DNA of 64,000 nucleotides from Gammaproteobacteria bacterium (lineage in GTDB: Bacteria; Pseudomonadota; Gammaproteobacteria; Pseudomonadales; Pseudohongiellaceae): positions 26,009 to 90,008 of the forward strand of contig CANGUU010000006.1 of NCBI GenBank assembly GCA_947457195.1. Reading direction: 5' to 3'. Position 1 is the first letter of the stretch. Every line of letters begins with the position of its first letter. Position numbers and translations under genes: made by a program. The notes under the pieces were generated by a model that was not told where the DNA came from, made no database searches, and saw only the letters and a program-made list of their open reading frames with translations. This document shows positions 33,705 through 44,028 of this stretch, one piece after another.

Positions 33705-35047
33705 ATCAGGCTCCCTGCTGCGATACCAGCACCCCAGCGATTGGCTTCTTGCAAGGCCGCTTCGAGGTCCAGCCGTGTGAGCTGATGGTCAGTCACCAGC
33801 AGCTGCCCCTGCACCCAGACATGGCTGACCTGACTGGCCGCCGCGCTGTAGGCGACGGTCGAGTTCACATCGTAGATCGGCTGGGTACGCGGCTCCTGCA
33901 GGTCCAGCGCAACGAGATCGGCCTGCTTGCCAATTTCGATGCTGCCGATGCGATCCTCGAGACCAAGTGCACGTGCACCCTGCCGGGTCGCCATCTGCAG
34001 GGCCTGCCAGGCCGGCAGGGCGCCGGCGTCCCCGCTGCGACCTTTGGCGAGCAGCGCGGCCAGCTTCAGCTCGGCCAGCATGTCGAGGCTGTTGTTGCTG
34101 GAGCAGCTGTCCGTCCCGAGGGCCACGTTGACCCCCGCGGCGAGCAGATCGGACACCGGGCAGAAGCCGCTGGCCAGTTTGAGGTTGGACGAGGGGCAAT
34201 GCACGACGTGCGCGCCGCTTTCCGCAAGCAGGGAGATCTCGTCGTCCAGCAATTGGGTCATGTGTACGCACTGCATGCGCGGGCCAAGCAGTTCCAGTTG
34301 CTTGAGCCGCCGAAGAGGCCGCAGTCCGTCGCGCTGGCGAGCGTCGGTAATTTCCTGGGCGTTCTCGTGCACGTGCATGTGGATGCTGATGTCGAGCTCC
34401 TCGGCCAGCATGGCGATCTTGCGCAGCGGCTCGTTGCTGACCGTGTAGGGTGCATGGGGGCCGAAGGCCACACTGATGCGGTCATGGTGGCGGTACTGGT
34501 CCACCAACCGCGTGGCTTTGGCAATGTACTCGTCGGCTGAGCCGGCGAAGGCGGTCGGAAAGTCGAGTATCGGCGCTGCCAGTTGCGCGCGTATGCCTTC
34601 CTCGGCGGCCACTCCCGCAATCACTTCCGGGTGGAAGTACATGTCGCAAAAAGTCGTGGTTCCACCCAGCAACATTTCGGCAATCGCCAGACGTGCTCCC
34701 GCGGCCACATAACCTTCACCAAGCCATTTTGCTTCGGCAGGCCAGATCTTCTGCTCCAGCCAGGGTTGCAGCGGCAGATCGTCGGCGAAGCCGCGCAACA
34801 GTGCCATCGGTGCGTGGCCGTGCGCGTTGACGAGGCCAGGCATGAGCACATGCCGGTCGAGCGTGTACTCGCGCCCCGCCATGTAGCGACCGATCAACTC
34901 CTGGCTGGGACCCACATCGACGATGATGCCGTCTGTTATGGCCACCGTCTGGTGGGAAAGCGCCGACGCAGGTCCTTGCATCGGCAGCAGCCAGCGAACG
35001 TGCAGCAGACTGTCCACGTGCAACAGCGGTTTGAGGAGATCCAGCAT
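33701..35047 (-). CDS. mtaD: TRZ/ATZ amidohydrolase, MtaD-type deaminase
   Basis: 448 residues from the ATG at 35047; upstream open frame is non-coding in character. Metal ligands appear in [35 protein letters not shown] and [15 protein letters not shown]. These are the features of 5-methylthioadenosine/S-adenosylhomocysteine deaminase. In Pseudomonas mtnA lies between this gene and gyrA; it is absent here, so methylthioribose recycling must use another locus or not occur. First gene of the operon with ubiG, gph and yciK. Confidence 0.9.
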   Translation of the reverse strand: MLDLLKPLLHVDSLLHVRWLLPMQGPASALSHQTVAITDGIIVDVGPSQELIGRYMAGREYTLDRHVLMPGLVNAHGHAPMALLRGFADDLPLQPWLEQKIWPAEAKWLGEGYVAAGARLAIAEMLLGGTTTFCDMYFHPEVIAGVAAEEGIRAQLAAPILDFPTAFAGSADEYIAKATRLVDQYRHHDRISVAFGPHAPYTVSNEPLRKIAMLAEELDISIHMHVHENAQEITDARQRDGLRPLRRLKQLELLGPRMQCVHMTQLLDDEISLLAESGAHVVHCPSSNLKLASGFCPVSDLLAAGVNVALGTDSCSSNNSLDMLAELKLAALLAKGRSGDAGALPAWQALQMATRQGARALGLEDRIGSIEIGKQADLVALDLQEPRTQPIYDVNSTVAYSAAASQVSHVWVQGQLLVTDHQLTRLDLEAALQEANRWGAGIAAGSLI

Positions 35048-35162
35048 CGGCAGGGACTTCGGCAGGCAGGGGCTGGCAGTATAGCGGGACCGGCCTGACC
35101 GCGGCAGTTGCCAGGCTGGCAAAATCGCCGCCAACAACGCTCCTGCCGCAGCCTGAAATGCA

Positions 35163-35193
35163 TTGCCGGGACACTGTGTCAGCATGCTAGAAT
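35163..35193 (+). promoter_or_regulatory. Possible gyrA promoter
   Basis: TTGCCG (35163-35168) and TAGAAT (35188-35193) are separated by 19 bases, slightly longer than ideal, about 95 bases before gyrA. Nothing else is recognised in the divergent 240-base gap. Confidence 0.35.
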
Positions 35194-35287
35194 CCTGTTC
35201 GTTCCAGCAGGGGGATTTTGGTAGCGCGGGCAAGCACTTACCGCAGTCTGCCATCCATCGAAAAACAGCAGAAGCTCAGCAGCGCGC

Positions 35288-37993
35288 ATGGCAGAAAATC
35301 AGGATCACGGCAGCAGCTCCGCCAGCCCTCCCGGCATAGGCGGCAGCATCCAAAGTATCACCATCGAACACGAGATGCGGCAGTCCTACCTCGATTACGC
35401 GATGAGCGTGATCGTGGGGCGCGCCCTGCCCGACGTACGGGACGGTCTGAAGCCGGTGCATCGCCGCGTGCTGTTCGCCATGAGCGAGCTGTCCAACGAC
35501 TGGAACAAGGCCTACAAGAAGTCGGCCCGCGTGGTCGGCGATGTAATCGGCAAATACCACCCCCACGGGGATTCAGCGGTTTACGAAACCATCGTGCGCA
35601 TGGCGCAGGATTTTTCGCTGCGTTACCCGCTGGTGGACGGACAGGGCAACTTCGGCTCCGTCGACGGTGACGCGGCGGCCGCCATGCGATACACGGAAAT
35701 CCGCATGGAGCGGTTGGCCCATGAGTTGATGGCCGATCTCGACAAGGAAACGGTGGATTTCTCGCCCAACTACGACGGCACCGAGCAGATTCCCGATGTT
35801 TTCCCCACACGCGTTCCCAACCTGCTGATCAACGGCTCGTCCGGCATTGCCGTTGGCATGGCCACCAACATTCCTCCGCACAACTTGCGCGAAATCGTCG
35901 GTGCCTGTCGGGCGCTCATGGACGACCCTTCGATCAGCATCGATGCCCTCATGGAGCAGGTGCAGGGGCCGGACTTTCCCACCGCAGCCATCATCAATGG
36001 TCGTGCGGGTATCGTGCAGGCCTACCGCACCGGGCGGGGCAAGATCCACATCCGTGCCCGGACCCGCATCGAGACCGATGGCAAGAGCGGCAAGGAAACC
36101 ATCGTCGTCCACGAGATTCCCTACCAGGTCAACAAGGCGCGTCTGATCGAGCGTATCGCCGAGCTCGTCAAGGAAAAGCTCGTCGAAGGCATCACCGAGT
36201 TGCGTGACGAGTCCGACAAGGACGGCATGCGTATCGTCATCGAGCTCCGCAAGGGAGAGTCGGCCGACGTGGTGCTCAACAACCTGTATGCACAGACGCA
36301 GATGCAGGTGGTATTCGGTATCAACATGGTGGCCCTACTGGATGGCCAGCCGCGTCTGCTGACCCTGAAGCAGATGCTTGAAGCCTTCATCGATCACCGG
36401 CGTGAAGTGGTCACACGTCGTACCGTGTTCCTGCTGCGCAAGGCCCGCGAGCGCGGGCATGTGCTGGAAGGACTTGCTGTGGCACTCGCCAACATCGATA
36501 CGGTGATAGAACTGATCAAGACGTCGCCAAGCGCCGCCGATGCCAAGGAAAAGCTGATGGCGCAGGGTTGGCATGCCGGTGGGGTGTTGAAGCTGCTCGG
36601 AGATTCACCACCGGAGGCGTGCCGTCCCCTGGACCTGCCGGCCGAGTACGGTCTGCACGGCGAGGTTTATCGTCTGTCGCCTGAGCAGGCCCAGGCCATA
36701 CTCGACCTGCGCCTGCACCGTCTTACCGGCCTCGAGCATGAAAAGCTGCTTGCTGATTACCAGGAATTGCTGAAGCAGATAGCGGCTTATCTGCATATTC
36801 TCGCGAGTCCGGTCCGTCTGATGGAAGTGATTCGCGAGGAACTCGACGAAGTAAATGAAGCCTATGGGGATGACCGTCGCACCGAAATCATCGCTTCGCA
36901 TCAGGATCTCACCACCGAGGATCTGATACCCCAGGAGGAGCGCGTCGTCACTATTTCCAAGAGCGGCTATGCCAAGACGCAGCCACTCACCGATTACGAG
37001 GCGCAGCGGCGTGGCGGCATGGGCAAGGCAGCCGCCACCGTGAAGGATGAGGACTACGTCGAGCACCTGCTGGTGGCCAGTTCCCATGACACGCTGCTGT
37101 GCTTCACCAACCTCGGCAAGGTGTATTGGTTGAAGGTGTACATGATCCCCGTGGCAAGTCGGACCTCGCGAGGCAAGCCCATCGTAAATATCCTGCAGCT
37201 CACGGAAGGCGAAAAAATCACCAGCCTGCTGCCCGTGCGCGAGTACAGCGAGAACAAATTCATCTTCATGGCAACCGCGAACGGGACCGTGAAAAAGACC
37301 GATCTCAACGCGTTCGCCAACCAGCGGACGGTCGGGCTGCGAGCTTTGGAGCTCGACCCGGGCGACACGCTGGTCAAGACCGCCATCACCGACGGCAACA
37401 GCGACATCGTCCTGTACAGCAGCAGCGGCAAGGCCATTCGCTTCAATGAGGCCGACGTCAGGCCGATGGGGCGTAGCGCACGTGGCGTTCGCGGTATCCG
37501 TCTGCCAGAGCACCATCGCATGGTGGACATGATCATTCCGCAGCAGGGGGGGCAGATCCTGGCCGCCAGCGAAAACGGCTACGGCAAACGGACCCCTGTC
37601 GACGAGTTCCCCACGCATGGTCGTGGTGGCCAGGGTGTGATCGGCATGCAGACCAGCGAACGCAACGGCGCCATCGTGGGTGCGATCCAGGTGTTCGATG
37701 GCGACGAAATCATGCTGATCAGCGACAAGGGCACGCTGGTGCGCACCCGCGTGGACGAAGTGTCATCCCAGGGTCGCAACACGCAGGGAGTCCGTCTCAT
37801 TCGTCTCAAGGACGAGGAACGGTTGGCGGGAGTGGTTCGCGTCACAGAACCTGAAGACAGCGAAACGCTGCGCCCGACCGTGCGTGGTGCCCTCGAGCCC
37901 GCGGTCGCTGTCGCCGATGGGGATCCCTCGGAAGCGGCCGTTAACGATGGCGAGCAGGGCCAGCAGGACAGTGACCGTGGCGAACCCGTCTGA
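35288..37993 (+). CDS. gyrA: DNA gyrase subunit A
   Basis: 901 residues. The breakage-reunion domain has the catalytic tyrosine (Tyr135) in [10 protein letters not shown], and the [20 protein letters not shown] quinolone-resistance region. The positions equal to E. coli Ser83 and Asp87 are Ser96 and Glu100. The Ser is the sensitive form. Glu at 87 also occurs naturally in other gammaproteobacteria such as Acinetobacter. The C-terminal beta-pinwheel contains QRRGGMGK (GyrA box). An acidic tail ends the protein. It overlaps pheA. Confidence 0.98.
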   Translation: MAENQDHGSSSASPPGIGGSIQSITIEHEMRQSYLDYAMSVIVGRALPDVRDGLKPVHRRVLFAMSELSNDWNKAYKKSARVVGDVIGKYHPHGDSAVYETIVRMAQDFSLRYPLVDGQGNFGSVDGDAAAAMRYTEIRMERLAHELMADLDKETVDFSPNYDGTEQIPDVFPTRVPNLLINGSSGIAVGMATNIPPHNLREIVGACRALMDDPSISIDALMEQVQGPDFPTAAIINGRAGIVQAYRTGRGKIHIRARTRIETDGKSGKETIVVHEIPYQVNKARLIERIAELVKEKLVEGITELRDESDKDGMRIVIELRKGESADVVLNNLYAQTQMQVVFGINMVALLDGQPRLLTLKQMLEAFIDHRREVVTRRTVFLLRKARERGHVLEGLAVALANIDTVIELIKTSPSAADAKEKLMAQGWHAGGVLKLLGDSPPEACRPLDLPAEYGLHGEVYRLSPEQAQAILDLRLHRLTGLEHEKLLADYQELLKQIAAYLHILASPVRLMEVIREELDEVNEAYGDDRRTEIIASHQDLTTEDLIPQEERVVTISKSGYAKTQPLTDYEAQRRGGMGKAAATVKDEDYVEHLLVASSHDTLLCFTNLGKVYWLKVYMIPVASRTSRGKPIVNILQLTEGEKITSLLPVREYSENKFIFMATANGTVKKTDLNAFANQRTVGLRALELDPGDTLVKTAITDGNSDIVLYSSSGKAIRFNEADVRPMGRSARGVRGIRLPEHHRMVDMIIPQQGGQILAASENGYGKRTPVDEFPTHGRGGQGVIGMQTSERNGAIVGAIQVFDGDEIMLISDKGTLVRTRVDEVSSQGRNTQGVRLIRLKDEERLAGVVRVTEPEDSETLRPTVRGALEPAVAVADGDPSEAAVNDGEQGQQDSDRGEPV

Positions 37994-38834
37994 GGGTGCA
38001 GCCGGAGTCGCCTTTCTGGGGCCTGCCGGTACCTACACCCACGAGGCCGCCCGGCTTCACTTCGGGACCGCCGCCGTGTGGCGACCACAGGCGGAGATCC
38101 GCGATGTGTTTGCCGCCGTGGAGCAGGGGCGGGCGCGTTTCGGGGTAGTGCCGCTCGAAAATTCCGCCGAGGGCTCGGTCACAGCAACGCTGGATGCCTT
38201 GGCATTTTCGCCCCTGCAGATTTGCGCCGAGCGCCTGCTGCGCATTCATCACTGTCTCCTCGTTCCGCGAGGTCTGCCGGGTGAACAAGTCCGGCGCATC
38301 CTCTCCCACCCGCAGTCGCTCGGTCAGTGCCGCGATTATCTTGCCCGCGCCTTCCCCCAGGCGGAGCGTGTGCCGGTCAGCAGCAATGCCGAGGCCGCCC
38401 GGCTGGTGGCACTACCAACCGCCCATAACGACGGCACGGCAGCCATTGCCGGCGCGGTGGCGGCAGATTTGTACGGACTGGAGATACTCGCCCGGTCGAT
38501 CGAGGACACGGTCGACAACACGACCCGCTTCATCGTCCTCGGAGCCGGCTGCATGGGTGCGCCGACCGGTCGAGACCGCACCTCGCTGCTGATCTCGGCG
38601 CCCGACGAGCCCGGTACGCTTTTCCACGCACTCGAACCGTTTTATCGCCATGGCATCAGTCTGACCAAATTGGAGACCCGTCCGTCCCGCAAGGCAGCGT
38701 GGTCTTACTCTTTTTTCGTGGATTTCGAGGGCCATGTCGCCGATGCCGCCATCGTGGCCACCCTGGATTCCCTCCGCCAGTTGAAGCTGGAGGTCAAGTG
38801 GCTGGGTTCCTATCCGCAGGCGCCGATCCCATGA
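37947..38834 (+). CDS. pheA: Prephenate dehydratase without a chorismate mutase domain
   Basis: About 295 residues if the ATG at 37947 is used; GTG codons at 37971 and 37977 are other starts. The protein opens directly with [21 protein letters not shown], the PDT domain, carries the ENSAEGSV and TRFIVLG signatures, and ends with an ACT domain ([24 protein letters not shown]). It converts prephenate to phenylpyruvate, with phenylalanine feedback through ACT. In Pseudomonas and E. coli PheA begins with a mutase domain; here it does not. It overlaps gyrA by 47 bases and tyrA by four. Confidence 0.9.
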   Translation: MASRASRTVTVANPSEGAAGVAFLGPAGTYTHEAARLHFGTAAVWRPQAEIRDVFAAVEQGRARFGVVPLENSAEGSVTATLDALAFSPLQICAERLLRIHHCLLVPRGLPGEQVRRILSHPQSLGQCRDYLARAFPQAERVPVSSNAEAARLVALPTAHNDGTAAIAGAVAADLYGLEILARSIEDTVDNTTRFIVLGAGCMGAPTGRDRTSLLISAPDEPGTLFHALEPFYRHGISLTKLETRPSRKAAWSYSFFVDFEGHVADAAIVATLDSLRQLKLEVKWLGSYPQAPIP

Positions 38835-39736
38835 GCGCCTCGTTGGCCGGCAGGAAGATCGTGGTGATCGGACTCGGGTTGATCGGCGGTTCGTTGGCCC
38901 GGGCGCTTCGAGCCGCCGAGCCCGCGGCGAAGATCCATGCCATGGACCGCAGCACCCCCGTACTTGAGCAGGCACGAGCCGACGGGACGCTCGATGAATG
39001 GAGTCACGACCCGGGCTCGACATGTCGCGATGCCGACCTGATCGTGCTGGCCACTCCGGTGCTGAGTATCGAGGGGCAATTGCGCGAGTTGGCACCTTTC
39101 CTGGCGCCGAACACGGTGATCACGGACGTGGCCAGCGTCAAGGGCGCCATCGTCGAGGCTGCCCAGCGCGTGTTTGGTCGACTGCCCCCCCGTTTTATTC
39201 CGGGCCATCCCATTGCCGGCTCAGAGCAGAGCGGTTACGGCGCGGCACGAAGTGACCTGTACCGAGGTCGCAAGGTCATTCTCACGCCCCAGTCGGACAG
39301 CGATCCGCAGGCGGTAGCGGTCGTGCGTGCCCTGTGGGCGCTGGTCGGCGCAGAAGTGCTCACGATGGATGTCGTCCATCACGATCAGGTGCTGGCAGCC
39401 ACCAGCCATCTTCCCCACCTGCTGGCCTTCGCGCTGGTGGATACGCTGTCGCAGCAGGGGACGCGCGAGGAAATATTCCGTTATGCCGCGGGCGGGTTCC
39501 GCGATTTCACCCGGATCGCCTCGAGTGACCCCGTGATGTGGCGAGACATTTGCGTGAGCAATGCCGAGGCGATCATCGGCATTCTGGAGGAGTACCAGCG
39601 CGAGCTGACCCGCCTGCGGGACCTGCTGCTGGCGCGCGACGGCGGAGCGCTGCTGGAACTCTTCGGCCGCGCCAACCAGTCACGTGAAATCTTTCTGGCC
39701 TTCAATCGCGGCCAGCCGGCCAAGCCTTCGGAGTGA
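38831..39736 (+). CDS. tyrA: Prephenate/arogenate dehydrogenase
   Basis: 301 residues from the ATG at 38831. The NAD-binding VIGLGLIGGSLARAL at the N-terminus, the GHPIAGSEQSG segment with the catalytic histidine, and HHDQVLAATSHLPHLLAFALV are all TyrA features. It is not fused to a mutase nor to aroA, although in many pseudomonads TyrA-AroA are fused. It lies 3 bases before aroA and makes 4-hydroxyphenylpyruvate. Confidence 0.95.
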   Translation: MSASLAGRKIVVIGLGLIGGSLARALRAAEPAAKIHAMDRSTPVLEQARADGTLDEWSHDPGSTCRDADLIVLATPVLSIEGQLRELAPFLAPNTVITDVASVKGAIVEAAQRVFGRLPPRFIPGHPIAGSEQSGYGAARSDLYRGRKVILTPQSDSDPQAVAVVRALWALVGAEVLTMDVVHHDQVLAATSHLPHLLAFALVDTLSQQGTREEIFRYAAGGFRDFTRIASSDPVMWRDICVSNAEAIIGILEEYQRELTRLRDLLLARDGGALLELFGRANQSREIFLAFNRGQPAKPSE

Positions 39737-39739
39737 AAC

Positions 39740-41089
39740 ATGGCAACGTCCGACTCGACACAGGAACAGCATGATCTCGTCTATCGCGTCGCGCCCGGTG
39801 GCAGCCTGCAGGGCGATGTACGCGTACCGGGCGACAAGTCCATCTCCCATCGCGCGATCATGCTGGGCTCGCTGGCCGATGGTGTGACACAGGTGGACGG
39901 TTTCCTGGAAGGAGAGGACAGCCTCTGTACCCTGCAGGCATTCCGCGACATGGGCGTGCACATCGAGCGGCCCGACAGCGGTCGCGTGGTCATCCGGGGT
40001 GTCGGAATGCACGGTCTGCGGGCGCCGGCCCAGCCCCTCTATCTTGGCAATTCCGGCACCTCCATGCGGCTACTGGCGGGCTTGCTGTCCGGACAGGCCT
40101 TCGGCAGCGTCCTCACGGGCGACAGTTCGTTGTCGAAGCGGCCGATGAAGCGGGTGGCCGAACCACTCGCAAGGATGGGGGCGAACCTGACCCTGCAGCC
40201 GGGCGGTCTGTGCCCCATTCGCATTGAGCCGGCAAAGTTGAGAGCCATCGAGTACCGCATGCCGATGGCAAGTGCTCAGGTGAAGTCCTGTCTGATGCTG
40301 GCAGCCTTGTACGCGGAGGGTGAAACGACGCTGGTCGAGCCGGCACCCTGCCGTGACCATACGGAGCGTATGTTGCAGGGCTTCGGCTATCCCGTCGTAG
40401 TGGAGGGTAACATTGTCCGCGTGCGTGGCGGTGGCACCCTGCGTGCCAGCACGGTGGACGTTCCGGCTGACATCTCGTCTGCAGCCTTCTTCCTGGTTGG
40501 TGCCAGTATCTGTCCGGGTGCCGATCTCACCCTGCGTCACGTCGGTCTCAATCCTACGCGCATCGGAGTCATCAACATTCTGCAGGGCATGGGGGCAGAC
40601 ATTCAGGTACTGCGCCAGTACATCGCTGGCGGCGAACCGGTAGCCGATTTGCGGGTTCGGTACGCCGACCTGCGCGGCATCGCCATTCCCGAAGATCAGG
40701 TACCGCTCGCCATCGACGAGTTCCCGGCGCTGTTCGTGGCCGCTGCCTGCGCCGAGGGTGTCACCACGCTTTCCGGGGCCGAGGAGTTGCGGGTCAAGGA
40801 AAGCGACCGCATCCAGACCATGGCAGACGGACTGGGCGTACTGGGGGTGGCGCATGAGGTCAAGCCGGATGGGATCGTCATCGAGGGTTTCGGGGCCACA
40901 GGGCGCTTTGGCTCGGGCAGCATCGACAGCCATGGCGACCATCGCATCGCCATGGCGTTCACCATGGCCTCCCTGCGCGCCAGCGGACCCCTGACCATTC
41001 TCGATTGCAACAACGTGGCGACTTCCTTCCCAGGTTTTGCCGAGCTGGTAAAGCGCTGCGGCATCCCGTTGGCGGCGTCCCACGGCTAA
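39740..41089 (+). CDS. aroA: EPSP synthase, class II type
   Basis: 449 residues. Active-site phrases GDKSISHR, GDSSLSKRPMKR, SAQVKS, RDHTERM, NPTRIG and LRVKESDR are present; the set RxHxE, GDK, SAQxK and NxTR defines class II enzymes. In the position where the CP4 class II enzyme has Ala100 (Gly96 in E. coli), this protein has Gly (LGNSGTSMR), so glyphosate tolerance should not be assumed. It joins PEP to shikimate 3-phosphate. It lies in an operon with tyrA and cmk. Confidence 0.96.
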   Translation: MATSDSTQEQHDLVYRVAPGGSLQGDVRVPGDKSISHRAIMLGSLADGVTQVDGFLEGEDSLCTLQAFRDMGVHIERPDSGRVVIRGVGMHGLRAPAQPLYLGNSGTSMRLLAGLLSGQAFGSVLTGDSSLSKRPMKRVAEPLARMGANLTLQPGGLCPIRIEPAKLRAIEYRMPMASAQVKSCLMLAALYAEGETTLVEPAPCRDHTERMLQGFGYPVVVEGNIVRVRGGGTLRASTVDVPADISSAAFFLVGASICPGADLTLRHVGLNPTRIGVINILQGMGADIQVLRQYIAGGEPVADLRVRYADLRGIAIPEDQVPLAIDEFPALFVAAACAEGVTTLSGAEELRVKESDRIQTMADGLGVLGVAHEVKPDGIVIEGFGATGRFGSGSIDSHGDHRIAMAFTMASLRASGPLTILDCNNVATSFPGFAELVKRCGIPLAASHG

Positions 41090-41091
41090 CC

Positions 41092-41802
41092 ATGCAGTCC
41101 ATCCCGGTCATAACCATCGACGGGCCGAGCGGGACTGGCAAGGGCACCATCGCGCACTTGCTGGCGGCTGAGCTCGGCTGGCACGTGCTCGACAGCGGGG
41201 CCCTCTACCGCATCATCGGCCTCGAGGCCGAGCAGCGGGGGATTCCGGCGGATGATTCCGCCGGACTCTGCCGACTGGCTTCCGCAGTCGAAATCCAGTT
41301 CGGCACGCGCTTCAGGGGCTCCATTTGCGTTGACGGCATCGAAAAATCCGCTGATCTACGCACCGAGGCGGCCGGTGCGCTGGCGTCCAAGGTGGCAGCC
41401 AACCCTGCGGTCCGTCACGCCTTGCTTGCCCGGCAGCATGCCTTTCGCCAACCCCCGGGTCTGGTGGCTGATGGCCGTGATATGGGTACCGTGGTTTTTC
41501 CGGATGCCGGCTGCAAGATCTTTCTCACCGCCAGTGCTGAAGTCAGGGCCCAAAGACGCTATAACCAGTTGAAAGATAAGGATGTTGGTGTTAGCCTGCC
41601 CAGCCTTTTTCGGGACATTCAGGAGCGCGACGAGCGAGATTCGACTCGTGCTGTATCTCCCTTGAAGCCCGCAAGAGACGCGCTGCTGATCGACACTGCT
41701 CCGCTGTCTGTGCTGCAGGTCCTGACTGCTGTCAGAACCCACGTGGCACGCACACTGGCACTCGAGAGCAGTGCAACCCCCCCCCCGGCCAGCCAGCCCT
41801 GA
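41092..41802 (+). CDS. cmk: Cytidylate kinase
   Basis: 236 residues from the ATG at 41092. P-loop GPSGTGKGT, substrate-site DSGALYR and [14 protein letters not shown], and the LID-region RAQRRYNQL confirm Cmk. It makes CDP and dCDP. The gene ends with a run of ten C residues (41777-41786), encoding prolines, three codons short of the usual tail. It is followed by rpsA, the standard order. Confidence 0.96.
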   Translation: MQSIPVITIDGPSGTGKGTIAHLLAAELGWHVLDSGALYRIIGLEAEQRGIPADDSAGLCRLASAVEIQFGTRFRGSICVDGIEKSADLRTEAAGALASKVAANPAVRHALLARQHAFRQPPGLVADGRDMGTVVFPDAGCKIFLTASAEVRAQRRYNQLKDKDVGVSLPSLFRDIQERDERDSTRAVSPLKPARDALLIDTAPLSVLQVLTAVRTHVARTLALESSATPPPASQP

Positions 41803-41885
41803 TCGGGGTCCATGACCCAACCCCCCGTGTCGGCTGGAACGCGGATACGCCGAGCGGCAGTGGCCGTCAGGCGACAGGAAACTCT

Positions 41886-43586
41886 ATGAACACTACTGCA
41901 ACCTCCTCCCAGGCAGGCGAAAGCTTCGCCGAACTCTTTGCCGAGAGTCTGAACGAACTCGACATGAAGACCGGCTCCATCGTGACCGGCACCGTGGTCG
42001 GGATCGATCATGACTGGGTTACCGTACACGCCGGATTGAAGTCCGAAGGCGTCATCGCAAAATCAGAATTTTTCAATGATCAGGGGCAGTTCACCCTGCA
42101 GGTCGGAGACCGCGTCAAGGTCTCTCTGGAAGCCGTCGAGGACGGCAGTGGAGAGACCAAGCTCTCCCGCGAGAAAGCCAAGCGCGCCGAAACCTGGCTT
42201 GTGCTGGAAGAGGCCTTCGAGAAAGGTACCCCGGTTACCGGCGTAATCAATGGCAAGGTAAAAGGTGGCTTCACGGTCGATGTGAATACTATCCGCGCCT
42301 TTTTGCCGGGCTCCTTGGTGGATACGCGCCCGATCCGGGATGTCGACCACCTCATGAACAAGGACCTCGAGTTCAAACTCATCAAACTCGATCAGAAGCG
42401 CAACAACGTGGTCGTTTCGCGCCGGGCCGTACTCGAATCGGTCAACACCGGTGAGCGTGATGCCTTGCTCAATCGCCTGCAGGAAGGCCAGTCCATCAAG
42501 GGTGTGGTCAAGAATCTCACCGATTACGGTGCATTCGTCGATCTCGGTGGCATCGATGGCCTGCTCCACATCACCGACATGTCGTGGAAACGCATCAAGC
42601 ATCCGAGCGAAATCGTTGCAGTGGGCGAAGAAGTGGAAGTCAAGGTGCTCAAGTTCGACCGCGAGCGCAATCGAGTGTCGCTCGGTCTCAAGCAGTTGGG
42701 TGAAGATCCCTGGGTCGAAATCAAGCGTCGCTACCCGGAGGGTACGAAGGTGCGTGCCGTTATTACCAATCTGACCGACTACGGCTGCTTCGCCGAGCTC
42801 GAAGAGGGTGTCGAAGGTCTGGTGCACGTCTCCGAGATGGACTGGACCAACAAAAACATCCATCCGTCCAAGATCGTCCAGCTGGGTGATCAGGTGGAGG
42901 TAATGATTCTCGACATCGATCAGGAACGTCGCCGCATTTCGCTTGGCATCAAGCAGTGCAAGCAGAACCCCTGGGACGCCTTCGCGACCAAGTACCAGAA
43001 GGGTGATCGGATTGCAGGCAACATCAAGTCGATCACAGACTTCGGTATCTTCATCGGTCTGGAAGGTGACATCGACGGTCTGGTTCATCTTTCCGACATT
43101 TCCTGGGATGAGCCCGGCGAGCAGGCCGTACGCCAGTTCACCAAGGGTGACAAGATCGATACGGTCATTCTTTCGATCGATTCCGAGCGTGAGCGCATAT
43201 CGCTCGGCATCAAACAGATGTCCGGTGATCCCTTCGTGAATTACCTCAGCCAGAACGAGAAGGGCAGCATCGTCCGCGGAACCGTGAAGTCGGTCGAGCC
43301 GAAGGAAGCGGTCGTTACGCTGGCCGAGGGTGTGGAAGGGGTACTGAAAGCATCAGAAATCAGCCGTGACCGCGTGGAAGATGCCCGCACCGTGTTGAAC
43401 GCAGGCGACAAGGTCGAACTGATGATCACCAACGTCGATCGTAAGAACCGCGTGCTCGGTTTGTCGATCAAGGCGAAGGAAATCGAGGAAGAGAAGGACT
43501 CCGTCAAGGAGCACAACACCAAGATGAGCGCGGCGGCACCTGCCACCGTGGGGGATCTCATCAAGGCCAAGATGAACAGGGAATAA
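41886..43586 (+). CDS. rpsA: Ribosomal protein S1
   Basis: 566 residues with six S1 RNA-binding repeats (repeats one and two divergent, the other four with the GxVxxI/LTDYGxFVDL pattern). The ribosome site AGGAAA is weak, as usual for rpsA, which is regulated by its own product. Slightly longer than the E. coli protein (557). Followed by a stable hairpin at 43597. Confidence 0.98.
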   Translation: MNTTATSSQAGESFAELFAESLNELDMKTGSIVTGTVVGIDHDWVTVHAGLKSEGVIAKSEFFNDQGQFTLQVGDRVKVSLEAVEDGSGETKLSREKAKRAETWLVLEEAFEKGTPVTGVINGKVKGGFTVDVNTIRAFLPGSLVDTRPIRDVDHLMNKDLEFKLIKLDQKRNNVVVSRRAVLESVNTGERDALLNRLQEGQSIKGVVKNLTDYGAFVDLGGIDGLLHITDMSWKRIKHPSEIVAVGEEVEVKVLKFDRERNRVSLGLKQLGEDPWVEIKRRYPEGTKVRAVITNLTDYGCFAELEEGVEGLVHVSEMDWTNKNIHPSKIVQLGDQVEVMILDIDQERRRISLGIKQCKQNPWDAFATKYQKGDRIAGNIKSITDFGIFIGLEGDIDGLVHLSDISWDEPGEQAVRQFTKGDKIDTVILSIDSERERISLGIKQMSGDPFVNYLSQNEKGSIVRGTVKSVEPKEAVVTLAEGVEGVLKASEISRDRVEDARTVLNAGDKVELMITNVDRKNRVLGLSIKAKEIEEEKDSVKEHNTKMSAAAPATVGDLIKAKMNRE

Positions 43587-43596
43587 GTGACGGTTA

Positions 43597-43624
43597 CCCG
43601 GCAGGAACCGCGTTTCCTGCCGGG
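43597..43624 (+). terminator. Stem-loop after rpsA
   Basis: An 11-base perfect stem (43597-43607 with 43614-43624) with a six-base loop lies 10 bases after the rpsA stop. It lacks a long T-run, so it may stabilise or attenuate the message before ihfB rather than end it. Confidence 0.6.
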
Positions 43625-43668
43625 TGTTCCCTGCCATGGTTTCGTTGGATGGACTCTCCAGGACCGTT

Positions 43669-43956
43669 ATGACCAAATCAGAACTGATCGAGCAAATCGC
43701 AGCGCGTCATACACAGTTGTCAGCCAAGGATATCGAATTGGCCGTCAAGGCCATCATTAACTACATGACCGATGTGCTGGCCGAGGGCGGCCGCATTGAG
43801 ATTCGTGGTTTTGGCAGTTTCTCCTTGCATTATCGGGAACCTCGTACGGGTCGTAATCCAAAGACCGGTGAGCCGGTGGTGCTGAGCGGAAAATATGTGC
43901 CCCACTTCAAGCCCGGCAAGGAACTTCGCGACCGGGTCAACGCCAGTATTCAGTGA
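43669..43956 (+). CDS. ihfB: Integration host factor beta subunit
   Basis: 95 residues from the ATG at 43669. The DNA-binding arm [10 protein letters not shown] and preceding [22 protein letters not shown] are those of IhfB. The protein bends DNA as a heterodimer with IhfA (encoded at 59175). Order rpsA-ihfB is standard. Confidence 0.97.
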   Translation: MTKSELIEQIAARHTQLSAKDIELAVKAIINYMTDVLAEGGRIEIRGFGSFSLHYREPRTGRNPKTGEPVVLSGKYVPHFKPGKELRDRVNASIQ

Positions 43957-44028
43957 GCCGGGGGTGGGGGCTGTCGTCTGCCCGCTTCCCTCTTGGCTGG
44001 CTTGGTCCATGACCTGAAGGACGCCGTA

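Noticed and set aside
35558..35592. Quinolone-resistance mutation in gyrA (Glu at the Asp87 position)
   Set aside because: Ser83 equivalent is intact and Glu at this position is natural in other gammaproteobacteria, so resistance cannot be called.
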